Source of the DNA: Lasiosphaeris hirsuta | Taxonomy: Eukaryota; Ascomycota; Sordariomycetes; Sordariales; Lasiosphaeriaceae | NCBI GenBank assembly: GCA_030549175.1 | Contig: JAUKUA010000004.1 | Span: 1,674,001-1,738,000 of the forward strand | DNA length: 64,000 bases | Direction: 5' to 3' | Part shown: positions 45,350 through 57,835 of the stretch, in pieces | Numbering within the stretch: position 1 is the stretch's first letter | Layout of the letters: every line of letters starts with the position of its first letter | The notes under the pieces: model-generated | Seen by the model: the letters and a program-made list of their open reading frames with translations, nothing else | What the model was told of the DNA's origin: nothing | The model's database searches: none | Made by a program: the position numbers and the translations under genes

Positions 45350-46113
45350 GCTGGAGGGTCGCATTATTGCATATAGGTTTCTTTAGAAATGCGCAAGGTA
45401 AGATGTAAGTTAGGGATCACAAAAGATACCAGGCATGGATGGGATGGTGTTACTGGAGTTGAAACAAAGTTAGACGAGCACAAAGAACAGGCCGCGTCTT
45501 GATGTAATATTGGATGTAAAACTTTGATCAAGTTGACCCCCTTTCTCCAAATCGACGCGCCGAGATGCCCCTTTCAAACCAAACAACAACCTAAGACGGG
45601 ATAAGCATGATGACCCGCCGGGATCGACAAGCTGAACCCCGCCTTCCGGGCCGCTGTTTCGGAAGCAACCCCGCCTTCACCGCACCTGGCACCGCGCTTC
45701 GTCCACGAGACTATAGACGCGGCTCGGGCAAACGGACGGAGGAACTGCTTGCTGTTGAGACGTAGTCATTTATTTGTATCCTGGAAGGCGTTATCTGTTT
45801 GCTCAGGACCCACCCCTTCCACCAACACCGCTCTGTCGAAATTTGTCCCGTTCCGGTCACTTTTGACTTTCTGCCCCGCCTCCTACACCAAAGCGGAGCG
45901 GACTTATCATTCCTCAAGAAAACCCATTCACGCGACCACCTTGAAGTGACCTCAAACGGGTCTCGAGACTTCGAAATCTACAGAACTCTCTTTATTTGCT
46001 TCCTTGGTGGACGACAGACTTTTCTCTCGCCCCCCCCTCACAGGCCAAGTCGCGACTCGAGAGTGTGAAGACAGCGCAAAGAAATAGACACAGCAAACCT
46101 TGGTGGCTCCGTT
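45350..46113. other. Intergenic, 0.76 kb
   Basis: Snu23 3' flank and Ubc7 promoter/leader. The last 250 bp before the Ubc7 ATG are pyrimidine-rich with a C-run near 46030. No gene is seen. Confidence 0.6.
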
Positions 46114-46717
46114 ATGGCGAGCTCATCCACAAGCTCGGCCGCTGCCGCCGCATTATTAGGACGCCAGCTCAAGCAGATGCAATCGGATAAGGACATACCG
46201 GGCATCTCGTGCGGCCTCGTCAACGACAGCAACATCTTCGAGTGGGAGGTCATGCTCATGATCAATGACGACTGCAAATACTACGGCGGTAAGCCACTCT
46301 CCCTCCACCGCCTGTCTCCTATCCGTCGCTAATCACCCACGGCTGAGAATAGGAGGCAACTTCCGCGCGTACCTCGCTTTCCCGCCGACTTACCCGCTCA
46401 TGCCGCCCAAGCTGACGTTCCAGTCGCCGGTACCCTTCCACCCAAACATCTACCCAACGGGTGAGCTGTGCATCAGCATTCTGCACCCGCCCGAGGAGGA
46501 CAAGTACGGATACGAGGCCGCGAGCGAGCGCTGGAGCCCCGTGCAGTCGCCCGAGACGATCCTGCTGAGCGTCATCAGCCTGTTCGAGGACCCGAACGAC
46601 GAGAGTCCGGCCAACGTCGAGGCGGCGCGGATGCTGCGCGAGGACCGCGAGGGCAAGAATAAAGACTTCCGGAGGCGTTGCAGGAAGTGTGTGAGGGACA
46701 GCTTGGGGGAGGACTGA
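46114..46717 (+). CDS. Ubiquitin-conjugating enzyme E2, Ubc7/UBE2G type
   Basis: E2 enzyme of ER-associated degradation. Exon 1 is 46114-46288 and exon 2 46353-46717, giving 179 residues. The catalytic Cys is in HPNIYPTGELCISILHPP (Cys about 97). The insertion PPEEDKYGYEAASERWSP after it is the acidic loop specific to Ubc7/Cdc34-type E2s. FEWEVMLMINDDCKYYGGG and YLAFPPTYPLMPPKL are core E2 strands. The end, ESPANVEAARMLREDREGKNKDFRRRCRKCV, matches UBE2G. It has no membrane anchor; family members are recruited to the ER by Cue1-type proteins. A polyalanine stretch at the N-terminus (about 9-13) is unusual but harmless. The gene is convergent with Alg1. Confidence 0.93.
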
Positions 46718-47013
46718 GGTAGACAACCCAAGTAGGCGAGGCTAAATTGTGTAAATCGAGGGTTGTTGGCGCTGTTATTGGTTGGTTAAGGTTTGGATAG
46801 GTGCCAGTTCATGATTTGAAATACGGTGTCTGTGTGCTAATATGCCGAGCATATACGGAGCGATATGCGAGCTGGGGTGGGCGAGGTCATTCACGGCGTC
46901 AATGCACAATGGTGGTAAGGCATGGTGGGTTGGTCGAGAAGGCGGCTGTTTGCCTCGCGAAATCGTACAAGCATGAAGCTCAGCATAACCCAACTCATTC
47001 TCTTCGTAGGTAT

Positions 47014-48442
47014 CTACGATACCAACCCCATGATGATCCCCACCTTCCCATCCCACTCCTCATCCCATCGCCTTTTCCCCTCCTTAACCGCCCCCTTCCT
47101 CAACCTTTCTAGTTCCCCTTTCCCTTCGTCTCCTAGGAGATGAACCAAAATACCCGCCAACTCCCCTGCGGTCTCAAAGCCCCGTCCATTCCCCCCCTCC
47201 TTGACTAGCTCCCCAACACTCTCATATCCAGCATACGCCGCCACAGGCAGGCCGGCGCCAAACATGTCAACCACCTTCATCGGCAGGTCGACGCCCGAGC
47301 TGCTCATGTGGAGACACACCCCGAGGTCGGCGCACGCCAGCAGCGCCGCGTAGTCGGCAAAGGGGAGGAAAGCCGTCGCGATGCGCACGTTGGGGAGTCG
47401 CCCCGCGGCCGTGAGGGCGGCGATTTGGTCCAAGTACATTGCCTTTTGCGGGCCCTTGCCTGTGATGATGGCGAGGACCGGGGTGGGAGTTGTATCAGAA
47501 GTGGCGGCGTACTGGATAAGGGCGTCAAGGAAGATGGAGAAGTCCTCGTCGGGGGTCCAGCTGGTGCTGCTGACGACGAGGCGCATGGTTCCGTCGAGGA
47601 GGCGGGGGACAAGGGCCTTTTCGGCGTCCGGGAGGACACGGATCAGGATCTCTCTCCGCGTGGAAGGGTTGGTGATGGGTTGGAAGATGGAGGCAGGCCG
47701 GTCGTGGACCGGGATCATGGGCTGGGTGATGCTGTATGGCGGGCGTCGCAGCTGGCGAGCCATGGCGTGTGTTACGGTCAGGTGGAAGAAACCGAGGCGG
47801 CCGAAGTAGCACTCGTAGATCTTGGAGAGACGGACGAGAGGATGTCCAGCTCCTCGCGTCCCGGAAAGAATGGTCCAGCCGTAGTTGTGCCAATCAATCA
47901 TCAACTTGGTGTTTCGGAGACGGCAGATGAGGCTGGCGATAGCGAGAGTTGGAATGGAAGGGGGGTTTTGCACAAGTATCCATTGTGCTGGCTCAAGGCC
48001 ATAGGCAAGAAGCCATGCGAGGTGATAGACCTGCAAGAGAACCTTCCATGGTGCAAAAACGATGAAGGGGATTGACTGTGGTCTTTTTGGGGGAGAAGGC
48101 AAGGGGCTGATGGTGATGTTGGGGTTGTTCAGCAGATCTGGATGAGGCGGGCTCTCTGCATGGCGTTAGTTGACTGGAACTGGTAGCGTGAAGCTGGCCC
48201 GTCTTACCAAGATACCCGATCAGATTTACAATGCCCCCGTGTTTGGCTATACTCAGGGCATGGTATGTCATGCGAGGACTCCGTCCAATGTCACCGAGGA
48301 CAAGGACATGGACGAGGACAGTGCCTTTCCCTGAGCCGGGCGGCGGGCCGTCGTACTGAGAAGGGCTCGACACTAGATACGCAACCCACACCACCAGACC
48401 CAGGATGCAAAGTATGAGGGGGTATATCAATATCACCGCCAT
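47014..48442 (-). CDS. Chitobiosyldiphosphodolichol beta-mannosyltransferase Alg1
   Basis: Adds the first mannose (from GDP-Man) to the dolichol-linked N-glycan precursor on the cytosolic ER face. Exon 1 is 48442-48208 and exon 2 48155-47014, giving 458 residues. The N-terminal helix (about 3-26, ILIYPLILCILGLVVWVAYLV) anchors it. VLGDIGRSPRMTYHALSIAKHG and VNLIGYLESPPHPDLL (across the splice) are the conserved N-domain. WILVQNPPSIPTLAI and LMIDWHNYGWTIL are diagnostic for Alg1. The C-domain has LVVSSTSWTPDEDFSIFLDAL and GKGPQK, then SSSGVDLPMKVVDMFGAGLPVAA with the donor-binding Glu in YESVGELVKEG. The DFSIFLDAL segment is typical of the family. Works upstream of oligosaccharyl transfer. Confidence 0.94.
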
Positions 48443-49838
48443 CGTGAATCTGGCGTCGTTCAAAACCCCTGATAGAGAGTAGGGGGGCGCTAGAGGGTTA
48501 CGCTTCGGCTAGGATGAGGACAGGTGTCATTTGCGCCGGCTCGGCGTGGACGGCCCGGGCTGGAAGACTGCGGCAACACGAGCTCAGTGCCAATACACTA
48601 CCAAGAAGTAACACCTTCCAAGAGTGGCTCAGCCTCGTGATGTAGATGTGGTGCTGTCCATCAGCCTTGCGGGAGGCAGAAGCAGGAAGAGGATCAGTTG
48701 GTCGGCCAGGTACCGATCGGTGGTGTTAGTGGTGTTGCAGTGCCTCGACTCTGGAATTAACGCAGATTATCTGACCGGGATTCTGGGTTTTTGGTGCATG
48801 CAGGCCAGGATCAAGGCCAGGGGTCGACAGCGGTCACCGCAACGCGGCCAATCAGAGAATACAGCCCAACACATGCTTTTCTGTTAGGTCGAGAAGTCTA
48901 GAGGTTCGACAAGGCCCGACTTTACAATTGACAGGCACACTTAGGGACCCGATAAGGGGGGTTTCATCGTTCAAAATTACCCCTCTAGCATTTGAAAAGG
49001 ACTTGGAGTATTTTTGGCAGGGCTTTTGCTGACCAGTGTCGATGAATATGGGGGCTTCGAATATCTGCGCACCAGATGCACTATCAGGTAAACCGGGGCT
49101 TGAGTGTATCGTCGTAACCTTCCCCATGCCCTAGCGCCCCTTCAGGGGAACCGAAACGGAAGGCGCGCAAAAGCAGCAAGGGATCAAGGAAGGGCACAGA
49201 CAGACAAGAGACAGAGCCAAGAGACAGAGCGGCCTAGAACTCACGACACGAAACAAACAACTGCTAGCCGGATACATCCCGTCGTCATCCCTCGGGCTCC
49301 TGCTTTTCGTCGCTCCTTCGCTTCATCCGAACAATTGGGTCACCTCGACCACCGCTCTTTCTCTCAAAACACTCTGCAGCTGGCCCGCCGTTTGCTGAAC
49401 TCGCTCGGACGCTCGCAGCGCGGACCCAAGACTCCCGCCACATGTCTCACCTGTAAACGGGAGCTCGTCGCGATTGCGGAGTTGACCAGGCGCACGACAG
49501 CACCGCTTCCATCCACCACCTCGAGCTGGTCGTAAGCACATTGGCCATTCTTCCAGAGGCTCATTGAGTCGGAAGATCTCTTGTTGGAATCCTGTTAGCA
49601 TCCCCACGGCTCCCCGAGGTTCGCTTGTTCGATAGTCTCGACAACTAGCCGGCACCCCGCCGTCCCCCTTTGCTTCTCGACAAACTCTCTCATGATCAGC
49701 AGAAGATAACATCAGGGGCTGGAGCTCCTGTAGCGCGACCTCTCTCGGAACACAAGGCTTGTGGATTCGGAATATTGATCTTTGGGGCACCTCTACGGCT
49801 AAAAACCCGACTCCACCACACAGAACATTGCTCGCACA
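48443..49838. other. 1.4 kb divergent promoter region
   Basis: Lies between Alg1 and the zinc transporter. No gene is supported; the 49.1-49.8 kb part is probably a long leader of the transporter gene. Minus frames here overlap and lack motifs. Confidence 0.55.
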
Positions 49839-51607
49839 ATGGCTTCGTCTTACGCGTTGCCGACTTCCGCCATTCCCCAGTACCATCACCACTCTCCGAA
49901 TCACGCCCATTCGAATTCTCACGCCCATTCAAGCGCCCAGTCTGGCTCCTCTAACTCGCACTCTCACGGCCCTTCACCATCTCTCGGCTCTCTCCATTCG
50001 TCGCGGAACCGCCGGGAATCTCGTCCGATGGGGGTTCAATTTCAGTTTCCTGCCCGTAATCATTCGCACGACCATAGTCACGACCATAGTCACGACCACG
50101 AGAATCATGACCATGATCACGAACATGAACATGAACATGAACATGAACATGAACACGAACACCATGACCACGATCACGATCATGACCACAGCCACGACCA
50201 TTCCAATCGTCGATCAAAAATGCATTCGCGACCTAGCCTTCCTCCACCTCTAGCACCGAGCAGCCACTGGAGAACAGGCTCAACGGCTGGCGGGAAGCCA
50301 CTGATCACACCGACAAGCGAGAACTTCAAGTCTGCCCAATATGAGCCTCCAGCTGCCCCGGAGTCGCATTGCCACTCGCATCACAGTCATTCGGTCGAGC
50401 GTTCCAAGTTTACCACTTTGCTCCTCCCCGCCACAGAGAGATGGCCAATAGTTCATGCGATCCTTGTGGAGAAGGACTCCCGGCGAATCTTCTACTTTAT
50501 GATGTTTGTTGCTCCCCGGCCGTTACGTTCTGGTTCCAGCTTGGCTAATCTTGTACCCGCAGGCTCAACTTTGGATTCATGGCCATCCAAGCCTTCTACG
50601 GATATGTGACGGACTCGCTAGGTCTGCTCAGCGACAGTATACATATGTTCTTTGACTGCGTGGCTTTGGCGGTCGGTCTATTCGCAGCGGTTGCCAGCAA
50701 GTGGCCTCCGAGCGAGAGGTTCCCGTATGGATTCGGGAAGATTGAAACGCTGAGCGGTTTCGGCAATGGCATCTTCTTGATACTTATCAGCGTGGAGATC
50801 ATGTTTGAAGCGTTTGAGAGGATAATTGAGGGCAGGGAGACAAAGAGACTCGGAGAGCTATTCATCGTCAGTACACTGGGGCTGTTGGTGAACCTCGTCG
50901 GAATGATGGCGTTTGGCCACCATCATCACGGGGGCCATGACCATGGACACAGTCATGGGCACTCTCATGGCGCTGGCGAGCACAGCCATGACCATGACCA
51001 TGACCACGACCATCACGGCCACCACCACGAGAAGAAGGGGCATGCCCATGCGCATTCCCACGACAATGAGAACATGCATGGTATTTATCTTCATGTGTTG
51101 GCCGACACGTTGGGGAGCGCCGCTGTTATTGTTTCGACGATCCTCACTCACTTTTGGAAGTGGGCTGGGTGGGACCCTCTGGCGTCCTTTCTCATTGCTG
51201 TTTTGATCTTGCTGTCGGCACTGCCACTGGTGAAGTCTTCTGCGAAAAGGCTTCTACTTACCATTCCCGAAGAGATCGAATATACCTTGCGTGAGACATT
51301 GCCTGGTATATCGGGGCTCAAGGGAGTCGCTGGTTATGGGGTGCCCAAGTTTTGGATCGATGACCGCAACACGGGCGAAGGCGCGCCGGCAAACAACCTC
51401 TTAGGCGTCATGCACGTTATGGCGGCGCGTGGGTCCGATATGGACGACGTGCGCGACCGGGTGCGCAACTACCTTCTCGACCACAGCATTGACATTACGT
51501 TGCAGGTGGAACGGGAGGGGGATACAAGCTGCTGGTGCGGCGTGGGACGAAGCCCACTCTCGCAATCGATATCGCACAACCCGACAAAGAGCATCAGCAT
51601 CTTCTAG
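49839..51607 (+). CDS. CDF zinc transporter, Msc2/ZnT7-like, with His-rich regions
   Basis: Cation-diffusion-facilitator that probably moves Zn into the ER/Golgi lumen in exchange for protons. Exon 1 is 49839-50503 and exon 2 50563-51607, giving 569 residues. The N-terminal 220 residues are soluble and contain two His/Asp/Glu-rich stretches. The splice restores FYFMMLNFGFMAIQAFYGY (TM1). SLGLLSDSIHMFFDC (TM2) and HVLADTLGSAAVIVS (TM5) carry the HxxxD metal sites of the ZnT5/7-Msc2 group. Between TM4 and TM5 lies a second His-rich loop (about 365-420). The C-terminus is the cytosolic CDF domain, ending DITLQVEREGD, then a short Cys/Ser-rich tail. It lacks the additional N-terminal membrane helices of yeast Msc2 and human ZnT5. 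A GAACAT hexanucleotide repeat encodes part of the first His tract. Confidence 0.87.
50119..50160 (+). repeat. GAACAT hexanucleotide repeat encoding (Glu-His)n
   Basis: Five or more tandem GAACAT units, then GAACAC variants, inside exon 1 of the CDF transporter. They encode alternating Glu and His in the N-terminal metal-binding-like stretch, where copy number could vary. Confidence 0.8.
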
Positions 51608-53220
51608 GGAGAAGACGAAGAGGACTTGGTTTGATAACTGGGCTTGTTTTGGCTGTAAGCTTTGGTTTGGACGTTGGCTGTCTGGTTGTTGCGCCGGTTT
51701 CTTGTTTAGCATATGGCTAACTCAGCCCCACGACTATCCTGTTGTGAATGCCCTGGTTGGAGAGGCTCGCTTCTTGATGATCGCGTCGGCGATGTATTGC
51801 ATATTTACAGGCGGAGTTGGGGATGTTTGGTTGACCTTATTCAACATTGCTGCGTTGCGCGCTACTGTTGGAACTAGATGTCGTGCTGAGAAAGAGGTAG
51901 TCAATGGAAGTGTAGATACCCCCTATTTCAGTCTCGATGGTTGCAGTGACGTTGTTTTCATCTGTTTTGCGGATTCACAAGCTGGGCTGAACCACGAAGC
52001 TTTGTGGGGCTATGCCGTAAGGAGCTAGCGGGTCGCGAGGAATGGCAGATGCCGGGCTTCCTTTGGCCCTAAAACCTCATTCACATGCAAAAGTGCAAAA
52101 GCGCGAACGAAGAGCAGCGCACAGCGTCTTGGCGGCAGTACGTATCCTTTGGACGCATAGCTGAGCGCGGCCTGGGCATCGTGACCATCGAGCCCTGGAG
52201 CCGTCCGTCCAGTCATCCTTCTGTCCGGCGCGGGTGGCTGCGGGCAGCTGCAATGCATACCACTGGATTGCATTGGATGTTCTGTCGAACGGCGGAACAG
52301 CAATCGTTGTGCCCCTCGAGCCCCTCCAAAAGTGCCGAGGAAACCCCACCACGTCTGGCCGCCGAGGCTTTCCAGTTGCTCAAGAGTCGAGACGGGCCTG
52401 AAGCCCGGGATATGTAAAAGGAAGATATGCAAAAGGCCTGGGGACTGAGCGTAGGCGGGTGGTATTTACGGTGGTGAACCAGCATATCCCGGATAATCGA
52501 CGGCGCCAGAGCTGGGCGCGCTTGGTTAGCTTCAGGGGATGGATGCGGGAGAACCCAGTGGGCTGTTTATTCCCCAAGTTTTGGGTGGGTTGGGGTCAAA
52601 AGAGAAAAAGCTCCGCGCATATCGACGGCAATAGTATTAGACGATAAAATATTTTGTTCTCAGCTTCCAGAAACCCGAAATCTGAATCAGCTAGGCGCCG
52701 TCTTTTCATCACCTGATAACGTCTCATACCATCTGACACGGCTTTTCAAGGGTCTTCGGCGGTCGTAAAAGTGAAGGCGAGCTGGCGGGGCACCTTTTTG
52801 CCGAGGTTCTGGGCCCTGACGTGCGTGGCTGCCGCATATCATTTCCCACCCCCCTCCCCGTTCGCGACAACGGAGCTTCAGAAGAAACCTAAATCTCCTC
52901 CAAAAACACTCGATCTTCCAGACCAAAGTGCTTTGACCTGAGTTCTTCCCTGCCGTGTGTTGTCTGTGCCCCTGCCTATAACTCAATTGGCTTGCTGTGG
53001 AGATTGCCGACTCGCCGACTCCGGACACCGGGCAATACCCACTGCGCGACTCGTTGGTTGGAGACGGCCGGGTTCGCAAATACAGCCTGCTGTTGATTGT
53101 TGCGCACGAGACACCACAAAGCAGTGTCCGAGAAACAGACGCAGGTACCGACACCTCTGTGCCCCTGACCCAGGAGCCACTCCTCCCTCATACCCCCCTT
53201 CGCCCCAGATCAGCCCGACC
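51608..53220. other. 1.6 kb intergenic region
   Basis: Transporter 3' flank, then promoter and pyrimidine-rich leader of the carrier gene. A frame upstream of and continuous with the carrier start (from 52957) is Cys/Pro-rich and was not used. No other gene is supported. Confidence 0.6.
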
Positions 53221-54322
53221 ATGTCGAGCCCAACACCATCCGAATCCGCGGCCGCGGCCGCGAACCGCAAGATCCACGACGTGCTTCCCGGCGCTGTTGC
53301 CGACAAGATCCCCCACATCCCCGAGTCCAAGGCTGAGGTGAAGGCCGACGCCAAGGTCGCCGTGTCGACGGGCTTCACCCAGCTGCGCTCCCTCGCCGCC
53401 GGCGGTTTTGGTGGTGTGTGCGCCGTGGTCGTCGGCCACCCCTTTGATCTCGTCAAGGTCCGCTTGCAGACCGCTGACAAGGGTGTCTACTCGAGCGCAC
53501 TCGACGTTGTCCGCAAGGGCATTGCGAAGGATGGCCTGCGGAGGGGTCTGTATGCCGGTGTGAGCGCGCCGCTGGTGGGCGTTACGCCCATGTGTAAGCT
53601 GCTCCCTCTCCCATCTACCCGTTCTGAGGCTAATTGGCCCTGAAATAGTCGCCGTCTCCTTCTGGGGCTACGATCTCGGCAAGTCCATCGTGCGCAGCAC
53701 CAGCACCGTCGCCCCCGACGGCTCTCTCTCCATCGCCCAGATCTCGGCCGCCGGTTTCTTCTCGGCCATCCCCATGACGGCCATCACCGCCCCCTTCGAG
53801 CGCGTCAAGGTCATCCTGCAGGTTCAGGGTCAGAAGCAGCTCGCGCCCGGCGAGAAGCCAAAGTACGCCGGCGGAGTCGACGTTGTCCGGCAGCTGTACA
53901 AGGAGGGTGGTGTCCGCTCCGTCTTCCGCGGCTCCGTCGCCACGCTCGCCCGCGATGGCCCCGGCTCTGCCGCCTACTTTGCCGCCTACGAGTACATCAA
54001 GAAGTACCTGACGCCACGCGACCCCATTACCGGCGAGACGAGCGGCAAGCTCAGTTTGATGGCAATTACCTGCGCCGGTGCCGGTGCCGGTGTGGCCATG
54101 TGGATTCCCGTGTTCCCCATCGACACCGTCAAGAGCAGGCTGCAGACCTCCGAGGGCAACGTCACCATCGGTGGCATCATCAGGGGGCTGTACAAGTTGG
54201 GAGGCGTCAAGGCTTTCTTCCCTGGCTTCGGTCCCGCGCTGGCGAGGGCGGTCCCTGCGAATGCGGCGACATTCTTGGGCGTGGAGCTGGCTCACCAGGC
54301 TATGAACAAGGCCTTCAACTGA
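53221..54322 (+). CDS. Mitochondrial carnitine/acylcarnitine carrier (Crc1-like)
   Basis: Inner-membrane exchanger bringing acylcarnitines into mitochondria for use with carnitine acetyltransferase. Exon 1 is 53221-53593 and exon 2 53649-54322, giving 348 residues. Three carrier repeats each have the Px[DE]xx[KR] signature: GHPFDLVKVRLQT (about 80), TAPFERVKVILQVQ (about 200) and VFPIDTVKSRLQT (about 300). GHPFDLVKVRLQT and APFERVKVILQVQ match the carnitine carrier pattern better than other carriers. The first 60 residues are an Ala/Lys-rich extension without a clear membrane segment. The second repeat contains PKYAGGVDVVRQLYKEGGVRSVFRG. Substrate assignment rests on these motifs. Confidence 0.88.
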
Positions 54323-54912
54323 GGTGGACTGTACTGGCAGATTTGAAAGTGGTATTTTACTGTTGGTTGGCCATGTTTCGCCTATATCATCTGGCGGTAT
54401 ATCTATTTGTTCGTGGCTGATGCCTACAAATTTCTGCAATCGCGTTGGATATTCTTTGATATCAAGAGCAAAGAGCGGCAGGAGTCTTGGGGAATTTCAT
54501 TTTAGACGCATCGGTAGAACATCAAGAATCGTTTTGATTATTCGCTTTTGAGCCCTCTCCCTTCTGCGAACGTCGTGGTGTTTTGATTTGGCACTTGATT
54601 ATAAATGGAGTATTTTTTCCATGTTTGCAGGCCTCGCACTGTTCAAAAGCAGGCATAGAGCTGGTACATAGGCAACATTGGTTGACGGTTTATTGGACTT
54701 CGGATCTCATCATTTCGCAGACTGCTAGCTGAGCTACTCTACGGACGATTGATTGCTGTAAACTGGTGGAAAGCTATACCACCAATATATATATATAACA
54801 TCGAGTTCGGTAGTGAGAACACCGCGGCGAAATATCCAAGCTATCGCCTATTCTTTTTCTTGCCCCTAGACCGCCATTCTCCCGTCACTTCCCAGCTAGA
54901 AATTTTGGACAA
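54323..54912. other. Convergent 3' intergenic region
   Basis: About 0.6 kb between the carrier (+) and the TFIIIC gene (-). It is AT-rich, with a TA repeat near 54786-54797. No gene is seen. Confidence 0.65.
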
Positions 54913-57835
54913 CTAGTTCAAAAACTTTCCGCCACACCTGCCGCAAACTCCGTCCTGCATCTCACTCACCACTGCCTCTCTACTGCTATAGTCCAGTACC
55001 CTCGTCGCCATGATTTCTCCACGCATCGTCCGAAGCCCGCACGCACCGCAGCTGCGCGTGACGCCCGGGACCTGCACCGCCAGCCCGCTGGTCGCACACT
55101 TGCTAAAGACGTGGCCCTTTTCGCACCCGACGAAACTCATGGACGAGGCTGTGTTTGCCGCGGGGTTGACGGGTGTTAGCGGCATCTGGCAGAGGTCGCA
55201 GGTTTGGTTGTCGACGGCGGGGCCGAGCAGGGCTTTGAGCCGGGTATTCTGCCCGTACGGGTCGATGGCGGGCGCGGGGACGGTGATGCCGGGCACGGGC
55301 GGGCCGCCGCCGTAGAGGTACTCGAAGAGGCGGGCCTCGGTTGTCAGGGCAGGCGGGAGAGGGGAGGGGGAGACGACGGAGTGGTGCCGTTTGCAGCTGA
55401 AGTAGACCGACGACCGGATCGTGTGCCACCCGCCCCGCTCGGGGTGCTGCGTGCTGTGCGCGCTGGCGAGCACCGCCATGGCGCCGCCGCCGGGCGAGAT
55501 GGTCAGGCCGTGCATGCGGAAGCGGTGGGGGTGGATCTCGGGCCCCGTGGGGATGGCGGGATCTTCCTCGTCGGAGTTTTCGGAGCCGTCCATCAGCGCT
55601 GGGTCGACCTCGACGTCGTCGTCCTCCGAGTCGGAGTCGGAGTCAAGTTCTTCGGAGTTGCTCCCGCTGTCGCTGTCATCCTCGTCGTAGCTGCGCCTGA
55701 GGTGCATATCGGCCGGGATGGCGATCTCGAGCTTCTGCGCAATGTCGCGAGCCCATTGGGGTGTGTCCGTCGTCGTCGAGTCTGCTACCGGGCGGATGTT
55801 GGTTTGGTACCAATCGTCATTGGTGGCGGTTGCAGACATGCGTATTAAGGAGAAAAGGGGCATGGGGGGTTGCTCCGAAGGGTTTGGTGGGTGGACAATG
55901 AGATCTAAGGTCGGAGTGAGTACAAGCACTGGACGAGAAATCCGCGACAAGCTGCACATACCAACGATCGGGTTATATGACGGGGGGTCAATCTTGTCGT
56001 CACTGTATACTGTCCCACAGTCCCCGGGAGTATGTGGCGTGAAGTCGAAGTCAGGCCCTCCAACGAGGGTGACTTCAAACGGCTTCAAGTGAAATGGCGT
56101 CGCAATGAGACCACGGAGGGTTTTGACAGGACCCTGCGTCCAAATCTGTCGCTTGTCAATGTTGAATAGGAAAGTCTGGTTTGGAGGCACAACTTACGGC
56201 ATCCTCAAACTCGACAAACGAGTCTGTCGACATATAAAGGCACTTTCCGTACGTGTCCTTGTCCCCCACCTGTATTTCTGGAAGCACTCCTCTAACCCAG
56301 GGGGTCTTCATCGTGATCTTACGGAAGCCGACATAATTTCTATCAATGAACGAGAGAACGCAAATCCGTGATCCATCTGTCTCTAGCCAGGGGCTCCAGT
56401 TCAGCCCAAACGAAGTGCCATGAGGTACCCAATGCGGGTCCATCATCTGTGAATGTGTCGTTAGTGACAACGTATCTGAAAGAAAGAAAAAACTGGTCAA
56501 AAGACTTACGTCTCCTTTAGGGTGGGGTCCATCCGCCTTGAAGCGCGCCACCTCATTCACCTGCCATGTCAGTCTTTGCTTAGAATCGTCTGGCATCGAC
56601 CCTGTGCCCCTATCACCGGCCTCGGTCGATGTCTCATTCCTAGAGTTGGACTCTTCCGATGCCGGGCCCTTGGCCTTATCATCCGGCCTCGTCCAAGTGG
56701 TTTGCACACAGATGATGGCAATCTCCTTGACATCGTTGATGGTAGCCAGCAAAGCCTGACCGGGTGAAATCTCCCTCGCCCACGCGATACCACGGATGTT
56801 TTCGCTCATGGCGTCTTGCTGGCCAGGGACCATCAACCGCTCGCCAACCCCCCATAGGACGATCCACGAGTTGAGGACTCGGCGTTGGATCATCCCCTCG
56901 TTGGCGCGGGGCAGGATATTGGCGAGCGCGCCGCTGTCGCCATACATAGCAACGACGCCAGCGCCTGTTAAGATGGCCAGGATGGGGCGACGGTTGATGC
57001 CGAGGCCAGACGGCGACCAAGCCATGCATACGACATGGTTCATGCTGCTGCCGACGCCGGTAATGGGCCCATATCCGGCTCCAAAAGGCCGATTCGCGGG
57101 GCGGAGAGATTCAGACCCTTCATTGTCGTCGTCTTCCTCTGAGTCGTAGACGTCTGACTCGGCATCTTCTTCGTCATCCTCGTCATCTTCATCCTCCTCT
57201 TCATCGTCGTCCTCGTCCTTTTCGTCACCCTCACCATCTTCACCGTTGTTTTCGTCCTCATTTTCGCTAACATCTTCTGTTGTTGTGGTATTATCATACG
57301 GAAATGGGATGTTTGCGGTGGCGAATAGCTCCTTATTGATGCGAGGGTCGAGAGGCGGGTAAGACACGGGCATGTGCAGGCTGCCCTCTGAGTATTGAGC
57401 ACGTACACCTATGCGATAGCTCTCGTATGGATTCTCATCGGGATCCTCGTCGGACGACGAATCCTCGGCGGCATTGTCTGCTGCGGTGGCAGAACCATTT
57501 GCTTCTTGCCGCTTTTTTTCCTTCTCTTCCCTGCGCTTGAGTATATCAGGGAACTCGGGGACCAGGATATGGACCGAGTCGTCGGCAGCGACGGCAAGCT
57601 CGCCGTCGCAAGAGAAGGTGATGGCGCGCTTGACCAATGGGCGCGAGTTCAGCGTGATCTCACGGAAGGGAAGGAACTGAGATTGGTTGTTAGAAAGTGC
57701 GCCAATGAAAGCATTGTTGTAGGAGCGGAACGACGTGAAAATGTTCTTGTGCTTGGTTATGCCAGTCTTGCGGCTGTGATATATATGTAAATGAGAGAAC
57801 AAGCTTACCTTCTGCTTGGGCTTGGCGTTATTCAT
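54913..57835 (-). CDS. TFIIIC subunit with beta-propeller and C-terminal zinc finger (Sfc9/GTF3C4-like)
   Basis: RNA polymerase III general factor acting at tRNA and 5S promoters. Exons: 57835-57809 (9 codons), 57676-56510, 56446-56198, 56145-55962, 55904-54913, giving 872 residues. FLPFREITLNSRPLVKRAITFSCDGELAVAADDSVHIL is the TFIIIC delta-type N-terminal propeller start; written across positions 10-47. A long acidic run (about 130-175) and a second acidic run (about 600) flank further propeller strands such as MAWSPSGLGINRRPILAILT and GLNWSPWLETDGSRICVLSF. The C-terminus has Cys pairs TCDLCQMPL, GCEKGHVFSKC, SCGACG and VCGRCGG, the putative TFIIIC zinc finger. Introns 1, 2 and 4 are multiples of three without stops, so retained forms stay in frame; the tiny first exon is the least certain part. 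Confidence 0.84.
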
